Below, piece by piece: positions 25,576 to 35,464 of a stretch of DNA of 64,000 nt (position 1 is its first letter; the number at the start of each line of letters is the position of its first letter). The stretch is taken from NCBI RefSeq assembly GCF_945882965.1, contig NZ_CAMCWY010000001.1, positions 62,001 to 126,000 of the forward strand, read 5' to 3'. The DNA is from Sphingorhabdus sp. EL138 (GTDB lineage: Bacteria > Pseudomonadota > Alphaproteobacteria > Sphingomonadales > Sphingomonadaceae). A program made the translations under genes and the position numbers. The notes beneath the pieces are model-generated. The model searched no databases and was not told where the DNA came from. It saw only the letters and a program-made list of their open reading frames with translations.

Positions 25576-26313
25576 TCACAATTCACCTCTTAACGCTTTT
25601 CCTAAAAGGTGGAAATAGATTTGCGAATCTAGGTCATTTTCTGTTCCCCATTCGGGGTGCCATTGCACCGCGATCAAGGGCGCGCCATTCGGCCGTGCGC
25701 TATAGGCCTCGACCAAGCCGTCGGGCGCGCGGGCTTCGACATTTAGGCCGTCGGCTAGTTTTGCAATGCCCTGATAATGGACCGAGTTTACGTCCAATGC
25801 GCCTTTGCCATATGCGTCCGCCAAAATACCGCCATCGGTCAGGCCAACGGCATGGCGATGGTCAAACATTGCGTCAAACCCGACATCGTCCGGCGCATGA
25901 TGACGCAAAAGCGTATCGCTCGCGCTGGTGTCACGGCGGAGCGTGCCGCCCAAAGCGACGTTGATTTCCTGAAAGCCACGGCAAATGCCGAATACCGGCT
26001 TTTGCGCATCGATCATGCGGTGCACCATCGATATGGCGATTTCGTCGCGGGCATCATCATTGGGCCCATCGCCGCCCTCTTCGCCATAAAGCCGCGTTGC
26101 AACGTTCGACGGGCTTCCCGTTAGCAATATGCCGTCAATACGCGGCGCTACCTCTGCGGCGGTCATAAGGTCGGGCAAGGATGGGATAATCAGCGCCGCA
26201 ACATCGGCATAGGTCATGGCTGCGCGAATATAGCGGTTCATAACGGCTTGGGCGACTTCGCTGCCGACTATGCGGTTGCAGGCGATGATCCCCAGGACAG
26301 GACGCGCCGTCAT
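25576..26313 (-). CDS. puuD: Gamma-glutamyl-GABA hydrolase-like class I amidotransferase (PuuD)
   Basis: A 245-residue glutamine-amidotransferase-fold hydrolase. The nucleophile is Cys111 in GICRGFQEINVALGG, with the His/Glu of the triad in VQWHPEWGTE near the C-terminus and the oxyanion region in LLTGSPSNV. In E. coli PuuD splits gamma-glutamyl-GABA to Glu and GABA in putrescine breakdown. No gamma-glutamylputrescine synthetase (puuA) is in the window, so the exact pathway is open. Upstream on the same strand is the isovaleryl-CoA dehydrogenase gene, 22 nt away. Confidence 0.85.
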   Translation of the reverse strand: MTARPVLGIIACNRIVGSEVAQAVMNRYIRAAMTYADVAALIIPSLPDLMTAAEVAPRIDGILLTGSPSNVATRLYGEEGGDGPNDDARDEIAISMVHRMIDAQKPVFGICRGFQEINVALGGTLRRDTSASDTLLRHHAPDDVGFDAMFDHRHAVGLTDGGILADAYGKGALDVNSVHYQGIAKLADGLNVEARAPDGLVEAYSARPNGAPLIAVQWHPEWGTENDLDSQIYFHLLGKALRGEL

Positions 26314-26335
26314 ATAAGGTTGCCGACCAACGCGC

Positions 26336-27502
26336 TCATGCAGTCGCTCCGATCAGCTCCCGGCCAATCAGCATCCGCCGAATTTCATTTGTGCCCGCAC
26401 CAATGTCGAGCAATTTTGCATCGCGCCAATACCGCTCGACGGGCCAATCCTTGGTATAGCCAGCGCCGCCAAGGGCCTGAATGGCTTCGCCAGCGACCTT
26501 CACTGCGCTTTCGCTGGCCAGCAGGATTGCGCCTGCCGCATCAAAACGCGTGGTCTGCCCCGCGTCACATGCCCGCGCGACATTGTAGACATAGCTGCGG
26601 GCAGAATTGAGCGCGACATACATGTCGGCGACCTTCGCCTGCATAAGCTGAAAACTGCCAATGGGCTTACCGAATTGCCTGCGTTCGCGAACATAGGGCA
26701 AAACGACGTCGAGGCAGGCTTGCATCACGCCAAGCTGAAGTCCGGCGAGTACGACGCGTTCGTAATCCAGGCCGGACATCAATACGCCAACGCCGCCATG
26801 CAGCGGGCCCATCATCTGTTCTTCGGACACGAAACAGTCGTTGAACACGAGCTCCGCAGTCGGCGATCCGCGCATCCCGACTTTATCGATTTTCTGGCCA
26901 ATGGTAAAACCCTCTATGCCTTTTTCAACCAGAAACGCGGTGATGCCACGTGACGCCGCTTCGGGCACTGTCTTGGCATAGACAACCAAAGTGTCGGCGT
27001 AAGGCGCGTTGGTGATCCAATATTTGGTGCCGTTCAGGATATAGCCGCCTTGAACCGCTTCCGCCTTCAGCTTCATCGACACAACGTCCGAACCAGCGTC
27101 CGCTTCCGACATGGCAAGGCTGCCTACATGTTCACCGGAAATAAGCTTTGGCAGATATTTCGCCTTTTGCTCTAGCGTGGCCCAGCGCGCGATCTGATTG
27201 ACACATAGGTTGGAATGCGCGCCGTAGGACAGGCCAATAGAGGCAGAGGCACGGCTGACTTCTTCGACCGCGACAACATGCTCCAAATAGCCAAAGCCAA
27301 GGCCGCCATCGGCCGCATCAACAGTAATTCCATGCAAACCGAGTTCGCCCATGGCGGGCCAAAGCGCATCCCGCGGGAACCAGTCATCCGCGTCAATTTT
27401 GGCCGCGAGCGGCGCGATTTTGTCGGTTGCGAAACGCTTCGTCGTTTCGCGGATCATGTCGGCATTTTCGCCAAGGGCAAAGTCTAAGGTCATGCTTGTC
27501 AT
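26336..27502 (-). CDS. ivd: Isovaleryl-CoA dehydrogenase-like acyl-CoA dehydrogenase
   Basis: About 388 residues; an FAD enzyme oxidising isovaleryl-CoA to 3-methylcrotonyl-CoA in leucine breakdown. Motifs are SLAMSEADAGSDVVSM, YWITNAPYADTLVVYAKT, VGMRGSPTAELVF, LDYERVVLAGLQLG (with the catalytic Glu typical of the isovaleryl group), GGAGYTKDWPVERYWRDAKL and the terminal IGAGTNEIRRMLIGREL. The ATG at 27502 is chosen over the longer frame from 27541. The usual partners (methylcrotonyl-CoA carboxylase) are not next to it. Confidence 0.87.
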   Translation of the reverse strand: MTSMTLDFALGENADMIRETTKRFATDKIAPLAAKIDADDWFPRDALWPAMGELGLHGITVDAADGGLGFGYLEHVVAVEEVSRASASIGLSYGAHSNLCVNQIARWATLEQKAKYLPKLISGEHVGSLAMSEADAGSDVVSMKLKAEAVQGGYILNGTKYWITNAPYADTLVVYAKTVPEAASRGITAFLVEKGIEGFTIGQKIDKVGMRGSPTAELVFNDCFVSEEQMMGPLHGGVGVLMSGLDYERVVLAGLQLGVMQACLDVVLPYVRERRQFGKPIGSFQLMQAKVADMYVALNSARSYVYNVARACDAGQTTRFDAAGAILLASESAVKVAGEAIQALGGAGYTKDWPVERYWRDAKLLDIGAGTNEIRRMLIGRELIGATA

Positions 27503-27608
27503 GGCCTTGCTCTGCCAGTTAATTGCATGCGCCGCAAGCATAGGACTAGCCAGTGGGCGACCTTTTGCTTACCGCACATCCAATGTTTGTTAACCGAGCG
27601 AATCTGCA

Positions 27609-28847
27609 ATGATGCATTATGATATTCTTATTGTCGGCGGCGGCCACGGCGGCGCGCAGGCCGCGATTGCGTTACGGCAGGCCAAATATGAAGGTAGCAT
27701 TGGCGTAGTGAACGCTGAGCCTGAATATCCCTATGAGCGCCCGCCTTTGTCGAAAGACTATTTCGCGGGCGATAAAGCGTTTGAACGCATTATGATCCGG
27801 CCGGCGGCTTTTTGGGCGGAACGTGGCGTCGATATGATGTTGGGATTGCGTGTGGAGGTGGTCGATCCATCTGCCCATAAGGTGATACTGTCTGACGGGG
27901 CGACCATTTCTTATGGGAACATGATCTGGGCGACTGGCGGCAGTCCGCGGCCATTGCCCGTTGAGGGCGGCAATCTGCCTGGGATGCACGTTGTACGCAC
28001 GCGCGCTGATGTGGACGGGATGCTCGACGGTCTCGACGAGGTCGCTGACATTGCAATTGTAGGTGGCGGATATATCGGACTTGAGGCGGCTGCCGTGCTC
28101 CGCAAAATGGGCAAGAAAGTCACTGTGCTGGAGGCGATGGACCGTGTGTTGGCACGGGTTACTGGCGAGCCTCTATCGCGCTTTTATGAGGCGCAACATC
28201 GCGCGCATGGTGTCGATGTGCGCCTCGGTGTTGAAATATGTGGCATACAGGGCGATGATTTTGTCACCGGTGTGCGTCTGGCCGATGGGGCAGTGATCCC
28301 CGCCCAAATGGTGATTGTCGGCATCGGTATCATCCCTGCTGTCGCGCCCTTGCTGAACGCTGGCGCGTCGGGTGGGGCCGGAGTTGATGTCGATGCCTAT
28401 TGCCGGACGTCCTTGCCTGACATCTACGCCATTGGCGACTGCGCGGCCCATGCCAATGATTTTGCAGGCGGCAACATCATGCGCGTTGAATCGGTGCAGA
28501 ACGCCAATGATATGGCGAATGCCGTGGCCAAAAGCCTGACTGGTGCGGTGACGCAATATCATGCGGTGCCATGGTTCTGGTCCAACCAATATGATTTGCG
28601 CCTGCAAACGGTAGGCATCAGCGCGGGTTATGATTTCACGGTACTGCGCGGAGACCCTAACACCCGCAGCTTCTCTGTAGTCTATCTGAAGGCCGGTAAA
28701 GTCATTGCGCTCGACTGCGTCAATGCGACTAAGGATTATGTTCAAGGCCGCTTGTTCGTGACCGAAGGCCTGTCGCCCATGGTGCAACAATTGGCCAATA
28801 CCGACGTGCCATTGAAGGAACTCGCCGCAGCTTTGATGGCCAACTGA
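27609..28847 (+). CDS. FAD-dependent ferredoxin/rubredoxin reductase-like oxidoreductase
   Basis: A 412-residue flavoprotein. It has an N-terminal FAD-binding [11 protein letters not shown] (about 9-19), [18 protein letters not shown], an NAD-binding [27 protein letters not shown], the FAD site YAIGDCA, and [17 protein letters not shown], which is specific to reductases of Rieske dioxygenases and P450 ferredoxins. It would pass electrons from NADH to a ferredoxin. The partner ferredoxin is not evident nearby; FdxA 3 kb downstream is of a different type. Two adjacent ATGs (27609, 27612) are possible starts. Confidence 0.88.
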   Translation: MMHYDILIVGGGHGGAQAAIALRQAKYEGSIGVVNAEPEYPYERPPLSKDYFAGDKAFERIMIRPAAFWAERGVDMMLGLRVEVVDPSAHKVILSDGATISYGNMIWATGGSPRPLPVEGGNLPGMHVVRTRADVDGMLDGLDEVADIAIVGGGYIGLEAAAVLRKMGKKVTVLEAMDRVLARVTGEPLSRFYEAQHRAHGVDVRLGVEICGIQGDDFVTGVRLADGAVIPAQMVIVGIGIIPAVAPLLNAGASGGAGVDVDAYCRTSLPDIYAIGDCAAHANDFAGGNIMRVESVQNANDMANAVAKSLTGAVTQYHAVPWFWSNQYDLRLQTVGISAGYDFTVLRGDPNTRSFSVVYLKAGKVIALDCVNATKDYVQGRLFVTEGLSPMVQQLANTDVPLKELAAALMAN

Positions 28848-28854
28848 ATTAAAT

Positions 28855-31671
28855 TTGCCCTCAGTTCGTTCCGCCCTCACGGCCATTTTAGGTCCAACCA
28901 ATACGGGTAAGACGCATCTTGCTGTCGAACGGATGTGCGCGCATTCCAGCGGGATGATCGGGTTTCCGCTGCGCTTGCTGGCGCGGGAAATTTACGACCG
29001 CGTTGTCGCCATGAAGGGCGTGCAGAATGTTGCCTTAATCACGGGTGAAGAGCGGATTGAACCGCCGCAAGCCCGCTGGTATTGCTGCACCGTTGAAAGC
29101 ATGCCCATTCAGAAGGACTTTGCCTTCGTCGCGATAGACGAAGCGCAATTGGGTGCTGACCCCGAACGTGGGCATATTTTTACTGACCGGATATTGCATG
29201 CGCGCGGGCGGGAGGAAACGATGATCCTGGGGTCGGAAAGTCTCCGCCCGATTATCCGCGCGTTGCTGCCCGATGCTGAAATCATCTCCCGTCCGCGTTT
29301 TTCGACGTTGAGCTATGCTGGCGCGAAGAAGCTGTCGCGTTTGCCCAAACGGTCAGCGATCGTCGCTTTCTCCATACAACAGGTTTATGCGGTCGCCGAA
29401 ACATTGCGCCGGATGCGTGGTGGGGCGGCGGTGGTGATGGGTGCACTGTCGCCGCGTACCCGAAATGCCCAAGTCGCGATGTTTCAATCGGGCGAGGTGG
29501 ATTATCTTGTCGCGACCGACGCCATTGGTATGGGGTTGAACCTTGATGTCGCGCATGTCGCATTCGTCAGCCTGTCCAAATTCGACGGTTCGCGCCGCCG
29601 CCGTCTGACGGTCGCCGAAATGGCGCAAATTGCGGGGCGTGCTGGCCGGCACCAGCGCGATGGTAGTTTCGGAACCTTGGCTGGCGAGGGCAGCGAATTC
29701 ACGCCGGAAGAAGTGTTGGCGATTGAAGGGCACAGTTTTCCGCGTCTGGACTGGTTATATTGGCGCGAAGCCAAGCCGCGTTTTAACGATATAGCGACGC
29801 TGATCGCGGATTTGGAGAAGAAGCCAAATCGTCCGGGGCTTTTACCTGCGCCGAAGGTCATCGACCTGTTGGTGCTGAAACGATTGGCGGAAATGCCCGA
29901 TGTGAAAGCGCTCATCCGCCATCAATTGGACGTTGCCCGGCTTTGGGAGGTCGCGTGCTTGCCTGACTTCCGGCAAATGGGCGAGGAGCATCACAGCCGC
30001 TTCGTCGTGTCTTTATGGCAATATCTGGGACAAAATGAACGTGTCATTCCGCAAGGTGTCTATGCCAGTGAACTCGCGCGGCTCGACAATATCCAAGGCG
30101 ATGTCGATACGCTTTCGGCGCGAATCGCGGCGGTGCGGACATGGACCTATATCTCCCATCGGAGCGATTGGTTGACCAATCCGCCCGCTATGGCGGAACG
30201 CGCACGCGCATTGGAGGAAAAGTTATCGGACGCGTTGCACGATGCATTGCGCCAGCGATTTGTTGATAAACGCACATCCATGCTGCTGCGGAAAGGCGCG
30301 AAAGACGTTGGTTTATTGCCTGTGGACATTCAAGCCGACAACCGTGTTCTGGTCGATGGGGAGGATATTGGTACTTTACAGGGCTTTGCGTTTCGGGTTG
30401 ACCCGGCGGCCAAAGCAAGTGACCGTAAGCTGTTATTGGCTGCCGCCGAACGACATTTGGCAGCACATTTGAGACAAAAGGCAAAGGACGTAAGCATGGC
30501 AGAGGACAGCGAATTCTCGCTCGCAGCCGATGGAGAAGGCAAGCCCGCAATTTTCTGGCAGGGCGAAATATTGGGCGCGCTGACCAAGGGGCGGACACTG
30601 CTTCAACCTGCATTTACGCCGGTGAAGGCGGTCGCTGGCCTTGAAGGCGATGCGTTGCGTGAAATTACGACCCGCGCCGAAAACTGGATTGCAGCGCAAT
30701 TGGCTAAAGCCATGGGCGGCATAGTCGGACTATTGGAACTCGCCCAGCAAGCAGATATCGATGGCAATGTCCGCGCGCTTGCGGTGCGATTGGCGGACGA
30801 AGGCGGCATTGCGGGGCGGCATTATTTGGCCGATGCGATTGCGGCATTACCCAAGGAAGCACGCGGCGCAGCGCGAAAGGGCGGCATCGTCTTTGGCGCA
30901 CTCGATATTTATCACCATGCCGCGCTGAAGCCAGCGGCGGCCAAATGGCGTGCAGCATTATTTGCGGCGCGCGACAACCGCGCGATGCCCGAACTTCCGC
31001 CCGAAAGCGCCGTGCATTTGAAGGCGTGGAATTTTGCCAATGCCTCCGAAGCGCGCAACGCAGGCTATCGCCGGATTGGCGACGAATATGTCCGAATTGA
31101 CTTGGCCGAACGGGTTATCAAAAAAGCGCATGAAGCACGCGGGCAGGGTAATCTGTTTGGCATGGACATGGCGTTCGCCACGTCGCTGGGCATCAGCGAA
31201 GCCGGATTAAAGGCCTTGATGCGGGATGCAGGCTTCCGCCCTGCGGAGAAGGCGCCGGAGCCGGAGGTTGTAACTGAGACGGTCCCTGATGCCGTGGTTG
31301 AGGCAATTGAGGTTGTTGCGGAAGAGGTTGCGCGGACGACTGAACTCGAGAATGCAGAGGCGGCGGTTCCCGCGGAACCCGAAGCGAGCGCCCAAGAGGC
31401 AGCCGCACCGCCAGCCGCCGCACCGCCAGCCGCCGCGCCGCCAGCAGCCGAGCCGCAAGCCATCACCCTGACGCATTGGCGCTGGGCAGGCCTTCCAAAG
31501 CCGCGCCCGCCCGAACAGCGTCAACCGCGCGCCAAGCCGCAACACCAAAAATCGCAGACTACTGACAAGCCACCAGCCAAGCCCGAGCGCGCACCCGTTG
31601 CCGCAAAGCAAACCGCCCAACCATCATCCTTGGCGCTGCAACTGGCGGCGCTTAAGGGGCTAAAACTATAG
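28855..31671 (+). CDS. SUV3-like superfamily 2 helicase with low-complexity C-terminus
   Basis: A 938-residue helicase of the alphaproteobacterial group related to mitochondrial SUV3. The P-loop GPTNTGKTH starts at residue 13, DEAQ is in FVAIDEAQLGADPERGH, and the second RecA domain has LVATDAIGMGLNLDVAHVAF and QIAGRAGRHQRDG. Residues from about 800 form an acidic then Ala/Pro-rich tail, ending in a basic stretch (KPRPPEQRQPRAKPQHQKSQ) that may bind RNA. No ATG is possible upstream of the P-loop in this frame; TTG 28855 is the start, 7 nt after the previous stop. The neighbours S4 protein and FdxA follow the usual alphaproteobacterial order. Confidence 0.88.
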   Translation: MPSVRSALTAILGPTNTGKTHLAVERMCAHSSGMIGFPLRLLAREIYDRVVAMKGVQNVALITGEERIEPPQARWYCCTVESMPIQKDFAFVAIDEAQLGADPERGHIFTDRILHARGREETMILGSESLRPIIRALLPDAEIISRPRFSTLSYAGAKKLSRLPKRSAIVAFSIQQVYAVAETLRRMRGGAAVVMGALSPRTRNAQVAMFQSGEVDYLVATDAIGMGLNLDVAHVAFVSLSKFDGSRRRRLTVAEMAQIAGRAGRHQRDGSFGTLAGEGSEFTPEEVLAIEGHSFPRLDWLYWREAKPRFNDIATLIADLEKKPNRPGLLPAPKVIDLLVLKRLAEMPDVKALIRHQLDVARLWEVACLPDFRQMGEEHHSRFVVSLWQYLGQNERVIPQGVYASELARLDNIQGDVDTLSARIAAVRTWTYISHRSDWLTNPPAMAERARALEEKLSDALHDALRQRFVDKRTSMLLRKGAKDVGLLPVDIQADNRVLVDGEDIGTLQGFAFRVDPAAKASDRKLLLAAAERHLAAHLRQKAKDVSMAEDSEFSLAADGEGKPAIFWQGEILGALTKGRTLLQPAFTPVKAVAGLEGDALREITTRAENWIAAQLAKAMGGIVGLLELAQQADIDGNVRALAVRLADEGGIAGRHYLADAIAALPKEARGAARKGGIVFGALDIYHHAALKPAAAKWRAALFAARDNRAMPELPPESAVHLKAWNFANASEARNAGYRRIGDEYVRIDLAERVIKKAHEARGQGNLFGMDMAFATSLGISEAGLKALMRDAGFRPAEKAPEPEVVTETVPDAVVEAIEVVAEEVARTTELENAEAAVPAEPEASAQEAAAPPAAAPPAAAPPAAEPQAITLTHWRWAGLPKPRPPEQRQPRAKPQHQKSQTTDKPPAKPERAPVAAKQTAQPSSLALQLAALKGLKL
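31402..31446 (+). repeat. Triple 15-bp tandem repeat inside the helicase gene
   Basis: Three copies of GCCGCACCGCCAGCC, the third imperfect, encode three AAPPA units in the low-complexity tail of the SUV3-like helicase. Units in frame like this can change number without shifting the reading frame. Confidence 0.7.
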
Positions 31672-31683
31672 GGTCAGGCGAAG

Positions 31684-31932
31684 TTGCGGATCGACAAACT
31701 TCTGTTCTTTCTGCGATTTGCCAAGAGCCGGACTCTCGCCCAAAATTGGGCGGAAACCGGGCGTATCCGCGTCAACGGTCGTCGGGTGGAAAAGGGTAGC
31801 CTGCCCATCGCCATCGGCGATGTCATGACGCTGCCCATTGGTGCGGCCGTTGTAACGTTCAAACTTCTGTCCATGCCATTGCGGCGCGGTCCCGCGAGTG
31901 AAGTAAAGCTTTGCTATCAACTTATGGAATAA
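31684..31932 (+). CDS. S4-domain RNA-binding protein
   Basis: An 82-residue protein made almost entirely of an S4 RNA-binding fold: RIDKLLFFLRFAKSRTLAQNWAETGRIRVNGRRVEKGSLPIAIGD, similar to the heat-shock Hsp15 type that binds free 50S subunits. The start is TTG with AGG 5 nt upstream. It begins 12 nt after the helicase gene, implying co-transcription and a shared RNA role. Confidence 0.85.
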   Translation: MRIDKLLFFLRFAKSRTLAQNWAETGRIRVNGRRVEKGSLPIAIGDVMTLPIGAAVVTFKLLSMPLRRGPASEVKLCYQLME

Positions 31933-32037
31933 AATATGACGGGCAGTTGCATTCCGCCGTTGACTTCCCCCCGCACCTCGCAATAGGCAGAAAACTAGAA
32001 CGGTCAGTCCGCCGCCGCCTTTGGGAGAATTCCGCAA

Positions 32038-32376
32038 GTGACTTATGTCGTTACCGATGCCTGCATCCGCTGCAAATATATGGACTGCGTTGAAGTGTGT
32101 CCGGTGGATTGCTTTTATGAAGGCGACAATATGCTCGTGATCAACCCCAATGAATGCATCGATTGCGGCGTCTGCGAACCGGAATGCCCCGCAGAAGCAA
32201 TCTTGCCAGACACCGAAAACGGTCTTGAGCAATGGCTTGAATTGAACACGACCTATAGCGCGGAATGGCCGAACATCACCTCAAGCCGTGAACCGCCTGT
32301 CGATGCAGATGAGTTTAAGGGCGTAGAAGGCAAGTTCGACAAATATTTCAGCCCCGACCCCGGCGAGGGCGATTAA
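32038..32376 (+). CDS. fdxA: Ferredoxin FdxA (7Fe-8S type)
   Basis: A 112-residue iron-sulfur protein. N-terminal cysteines in [19 protein letters not shown] and [12 protein letters not shown] bind one 3Fe-4S and one 4Fe-4S cluster. The C-terminal extension ([18 protein letters not shown] and a [13 protein letters not shown] end) is typical of FdxA. The start is GTG, with GGGAG 10 nt upstream. In related genomes a CarD-type regulator gene often follows; here the next gene is instead a convergent oxidoreductase sharing its TTAA stop site. Confidence 0.93.
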   Translation: MTYVVTDACIRCKYMDCVEVCPVDCFYEGDNMLVINPNECIDCGVCEPECPAEAILPDTENGLEQWLELNTTYSAEWPNITSSREPPVDADEFKGVEGKFDKYFSPDPGEGD

Positions 32377-33665
32377 GCTCTCGCGGCGCGACTGGCTTTT
32401 AACCAATTTTTCTGATACGCTTCTACTTCACGCAATGCGGCAAAAACCGTCATATTTGGCGCGGTGCGGCCCGTGCGGCCGAGGGCATAGATCTGGCTGT
32501 AAAACCAATATTGCGTGGCAAATCCCTCTACGCTCCGCACCATCTTGATTTTGCGTAAGCTTGAAAGCCATTCAGGCAGCAGCTTCAATTGGTTCTCGAC
32601 TTTAGGTAACATCGCCGTGCCACCGAGCAGCCTTTTTGGCGCTTCGGTTATCACGCATAATGGCCGAGCAAGGCCGATGACGTCGGCACCGCCGTTGCGC
32701 AATGCTTGAACCATTGCCGATGCGCTGCGGAAGCCGCCGGTAACCATAAAGGGTATTTTTAACTCGGCCTTCATCGCTTGGGCGAAATCAACAAAATAAG
32801 CTTCGCGGGATAGCGTGGTGTCTGCCACATTCTGGGCTTCTTCTTCCTCCATGCCTTGAATACCAAGCAGCTTGGGTTGCTCATAAGTGCCGCCCGAAAT
32901 CTCAACGAGGTCCACACCCGCATCCTGCAACCAACGGGCCACTTGAAGGCTGTCCTCAAAGGCAAAGCCGCCGCGCTGGAAATCGGCGCTGTTCAATTTG
33001 ACGGAAATGGGGAATTCGGGGCCAACCAAGGTGCGCACAGTGTTTATTGTGAACATCAGGAAACGGGCGCGGTTCACAAGGCTTCCGCCCCAGCGGTCCG
33101 TGCGTTGGTTCGACCGTGGGCTTAAGAATTGCGAAATTAGATAGCCATGCGCGGCATGAATCTGAACGCCTGTAAATCCGCCATTTTTGCAATGTAATGC
33201 GGCCTGACCAAAGCGGCCAATGAGGTTAAGTATTTCGTCTTCGGTTAAGGCGACAGGCGTACCAAATTGTCCACCGGGTAACCCCAGCTTGACCGCAGAA
33301 GGTGCCTTGGGATGCCGGTTGACCGCGCGCATCGTCTGCCGTCCGGCATGGCTGATCTGTGCCCAGAAATGATTGCCGTTGCGGGTCGCCGCCTTTGTCC
33401 AGAATTGGAGGGCGGTCATCATCTCGGCGTCAGGATGTCCGTCAAAAAAGACGTTGCCAGGACGCTCAAGATGGTCCGCATCAATCTGAATATTGCCCGA
33501 AATATGCAGGCCAGCGCCGCCATCCGACCAAATGCCATATAGGCGTTGCAATTCAGGCGTCGGGCGACCCAATGGGTCGGCAAGTCCTTCTGTCATCGCG
33601 GCCTTTGCGATGCGGTTATTCAGTACGGCCCCGCAAGGCAGCTTTAGCGTGTTGCTTAGTCTCAC
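32373..33665 (-). CDS. NADH:flavin oxidoreductase, old yellow enzyme family
   Basis: A 430-residue TIM-barrel FMN enzyme. Motifs are [73 protein letters not shown], and [32 protein letters not shown]. This is the 2,4-dienoyl-CoA reductase/enoate reductase side of the family without the extra C-terminal flavodoxin domain. The substrate is unknown. The start is GTG, overlapping the stop of the upstream lipoprotein gene (GTGA, 33662-33665). Confidence 0.87.
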   Translation of the reverse strand: MRLSNTLKLPCGAVLNNRIAKAAMTEGLADPLGRPTPELQRLYGIWSDGGAGLHISGNIQIDADHLERPGNVFFDGHPDAEMMTALQFWTKAATRNGNHFWAQISHAGRQTMRAVNRHPKAPSAVKLGLPGGQFGTPVALTEDEILNLIGRFGQAALHCKNGGFTGVQIHAAHGYLISQFLSPRSNQRTDRWGGSLVNRARFLMFTINTVRTLVGPEFPISVKLNSADFQRGGFAFEDSLQVARWLQDAGVDLVEISGGTYEQPKLLGIQGMEEEEAQNVADTTLSREAYFVDFAQAMKAELKIPFMVTGGFRSASAMVQALRNGGADVIGLARPLCVITEAPKRLLGGTAMLPKVENQLKLLPEWLSSLRKIKMVRSVEGFATQYWFYSQIYALGRTGRTAPNMTVFAALREVEAYQKNWLKASRAARA

Positions 33666-33946
33666 TTGGACTCGCCGGATATTTCGACTTTTGCCGTGTC
33701 TGCTGCATCAGTTTTGGCTGGGGCAGCATCCCCGCTTGCGACCGGTACCGAAACATCTGCGCCAGACTGAACTGGCACATCATCAACGGCTTCATCCGTG
33801 TTGATCATGTCGTCGCTGATCGTGCCTTCTAGACTGTCGAGATTATCCATGAGCGTTTCGGTGGCCTGATTATCTTCCTTCGAGCCGCCGCACGCGGACA
33901 AAAGCAGCATCATGGCAAGGGCAGGCGTGAAGTTGCAAAAGCGCAT
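33662..33946 (-). CDS. Small acidic lipoprotein of unknown function
   Basis: A 94-residue predicted lipoprotein: a hydrophobic signal (about 1-18) ends in lipobox LSAC. The mature 76 residues are strongly acidic, with Asp/Glu/Ala/Thr-rich, disordered-looking sequence and no recognisable domain. Its stop overlaps the GTG start of the old-yellow-enzyme gene, and lipB is 15 nt upstream on the same strand, so the three genes probably form one transcript. I do not recognise a family. Confidence 0.7.
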   Translation of the reverse strand: MRFCNFTPALAMMLLLSACGGSKEDNQATETLMDNLDSLEGTISDDMINTDEAVDDVPVQSGADVSVPVASGDAAPAKTDAADTAKVEISGESK

Positions 33947-33961
33947 AGTATCCCCGTTCGT

Positions 33962-34639
33962 CTAACTCGCCGTATCCCTACAATTTTCATTTGGTTTCGC
34001 AAGGCTATTGAGAAAATCGGGGAAAGTGGACAGCAAAGCGGCGTCAAAATCTGATAGGGTAGCGTTGATGCCCAGCGCGGCGAGGCTGGTCACCGGATAT
34101 TCCGATATCCCGCAGGGCACGATGCCAGAAAAATGGCTAAGATCAGGGGAAATATTTACGGCAAAACCATGCATCGTGACCCATTTGCGAACACGTACGC
34201 CAATCGCGCCGATTTTTGCCTCTTGGCCATCCGGCGTGTCGCACCAAATGCCAATGCGCCCTTCGGCGCGTCGGGCTTCGATACCAAAATCGCCAAGCGC
34301 ACGTATCACCCAGCCTTCAAGCGCATGGACGTAGCAGCGCACATCCTTGCTGTGGTGGGCCAGGTCCAATAGGATATAGCCAACGCGCTGGCCCGGTCCA
34401 TGATAGGTGTATCGCCCGCCGCGCCCTGTGTGATAGACTGGAAATCGCTGGCTGAGCAGTTCTGCGGGGTCCGCACTGGTGCCGCTGGTGTATAAGGGCG
34501 GGTGTTCCAGCAGCCAGATAAGCTCTCTTGCGTTGTCATCACGTATCGCGCCCTGCAACGCTTCCATACGTTTTAGTGCGTCTGGATACGGGATCAGGCC
34601 TGTTGATATGTCCCAGTCGATATTGTGATCCAAAATCAT
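33962..34639 (-). CDS. lipB: Octanoyl-[ACP]:protein N-octanoyltransferase LipB
   Basis: A 225-residue enzyme moving octanoyl groups from acyl carrier protein to lipoyl domains, the first step of lipoate synthesis. It has the [12 protein letters not shown] motif, the Lys of [22 protein letters not shown] and the catalytic Cys in [14 protein letters not shown]. The ATG at 34639 has AAGGG 6 nt upstream and is preferred over 34675. LipA is not in the window. Confidence 0.94.
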   Translation of the reverse strand: MILDHNIDWDISTGLIPYPDALKRMEALQGAIRDDNARELIWLLEHPPLYTSGTSADPAELLSQRFPVYHTGRGGRYTYHGPGQRVGYILLDLAHHSKDVRCYVHALEGWVIRALGDFGIEARRAEGRIGIWCDTPDGQEAKIGAIGVRVRKWVTMHGFAVNISPDLSHFSGIVPCGISEYPVTSLAALGINATLSDFDAALLSTFPDFLNSLAKPNENCRDTAS

Positions 34640-34718
34640 GCTGTACCCTTTAGCACGGTGCAAGCGGCTTGCCACCGCATATGTCTGCCTCTACGCCTCG
34701 CACTGCTAAGGAGACGTT

Positions 34719-35462
34719 ATGCCAAAGAAGCTTGATTATCGCGCTGTCTGGACTGACGCGCGGGCTTTGCTTGCGGCGCATAAAGAGGCGACTGTCGCAA
34801 TCGCAGGCCTCTTCATTTTCATGTCGGCATGGATTTCGGCATTTCTCGTGCCGCCGCTGATCGTTGAAAATCTGAACGATACGAATCAAGCCCTACTGGA
34901 AATCAGCAGCTATTTCGAAGCCAACTGGCGCGTCATGGTGCCGACGATGTTGGTAACCATATATGGCAGCCTGTCGCTGTATGTGCTGATGTCGGGGCGT
35001 CGCTTGGAAAAAGTGGAAGATGCTCTTGGAATCGCAGCGGTATTATTCTTCCCTTATTTGCTTACAAGCTTGCTTGTTGGCTGGGCCACCTTGGCTGGAT
35101 TTTTTCTGCTGATCATACCCGGCCCCTATCTTTATGGCCGCTTTGCAATATTGCCCGCCGTCTTCACGCAGGATACTGGGGATGGTATAAACAAATCCGT
35201 CATCCGGACTTGGCGCGTCACTAGTAATTGCGGTTGGGCGATCCTGTTTTTGATGCTTTTCGTTGCCGTTGTATTGCGCATTTTCGCTGATGTGGCCGAT
35301 ACGGTGATCATCGCCATTTGCCAGTCCATCGCTGGCGAAGCTGGCATCCCGATTGTAGAATCAGCCGTCAAGGCGCTGTTTGTTGCTGCGGAGGCCGTGG
35401 CGTTTATATTGATGTTGGTCGCCGTCAACCGTCAGCTTTCCGCGCAGACGCCTAGGTCCTGA
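34719..35462 (+). CDS. Multi-pass membrane protein of unknown function
   Basis: A 247-residue protein with about five or six hydrophobic helices (near 26-48, 70-90, 103-135, 172-190, 222-240). A PGPYLYGRFAILPAVFTQDTGDGINKSVIRTWRVT segment between helices resembles the membrane domain found in glycerophosphodiesterase-like proteins, but no catalytic part is present. AAGGAG lies 5 nt before the ATG. It diverges from lipB and ends 2 nt from the convergent GNAT gene. Confidence 0.75.
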   Translation: MPKKLDYRAVWTDARALLAAHKEATVAIAGLFIFMSAWISAFLVPPLIVENLNDTNQALLEISSYFEANWRVMVPTMLVTIYGSLSLYVLMSGRRLEKVEDALGIAAVLFFPYLLTSLLVGWATLAGFFLLIIPGPYLYGRFAILPAVFTQDTGDGINKSVIRTWRVTSNCGWAILFLMLFVAVVLRIFADVADTVIIAICQSIAGEAGIPIVESAVKALFVAAEAVAFILMLVAVNRQLSAQTPRS

Positions 35463-35464
35463 CC

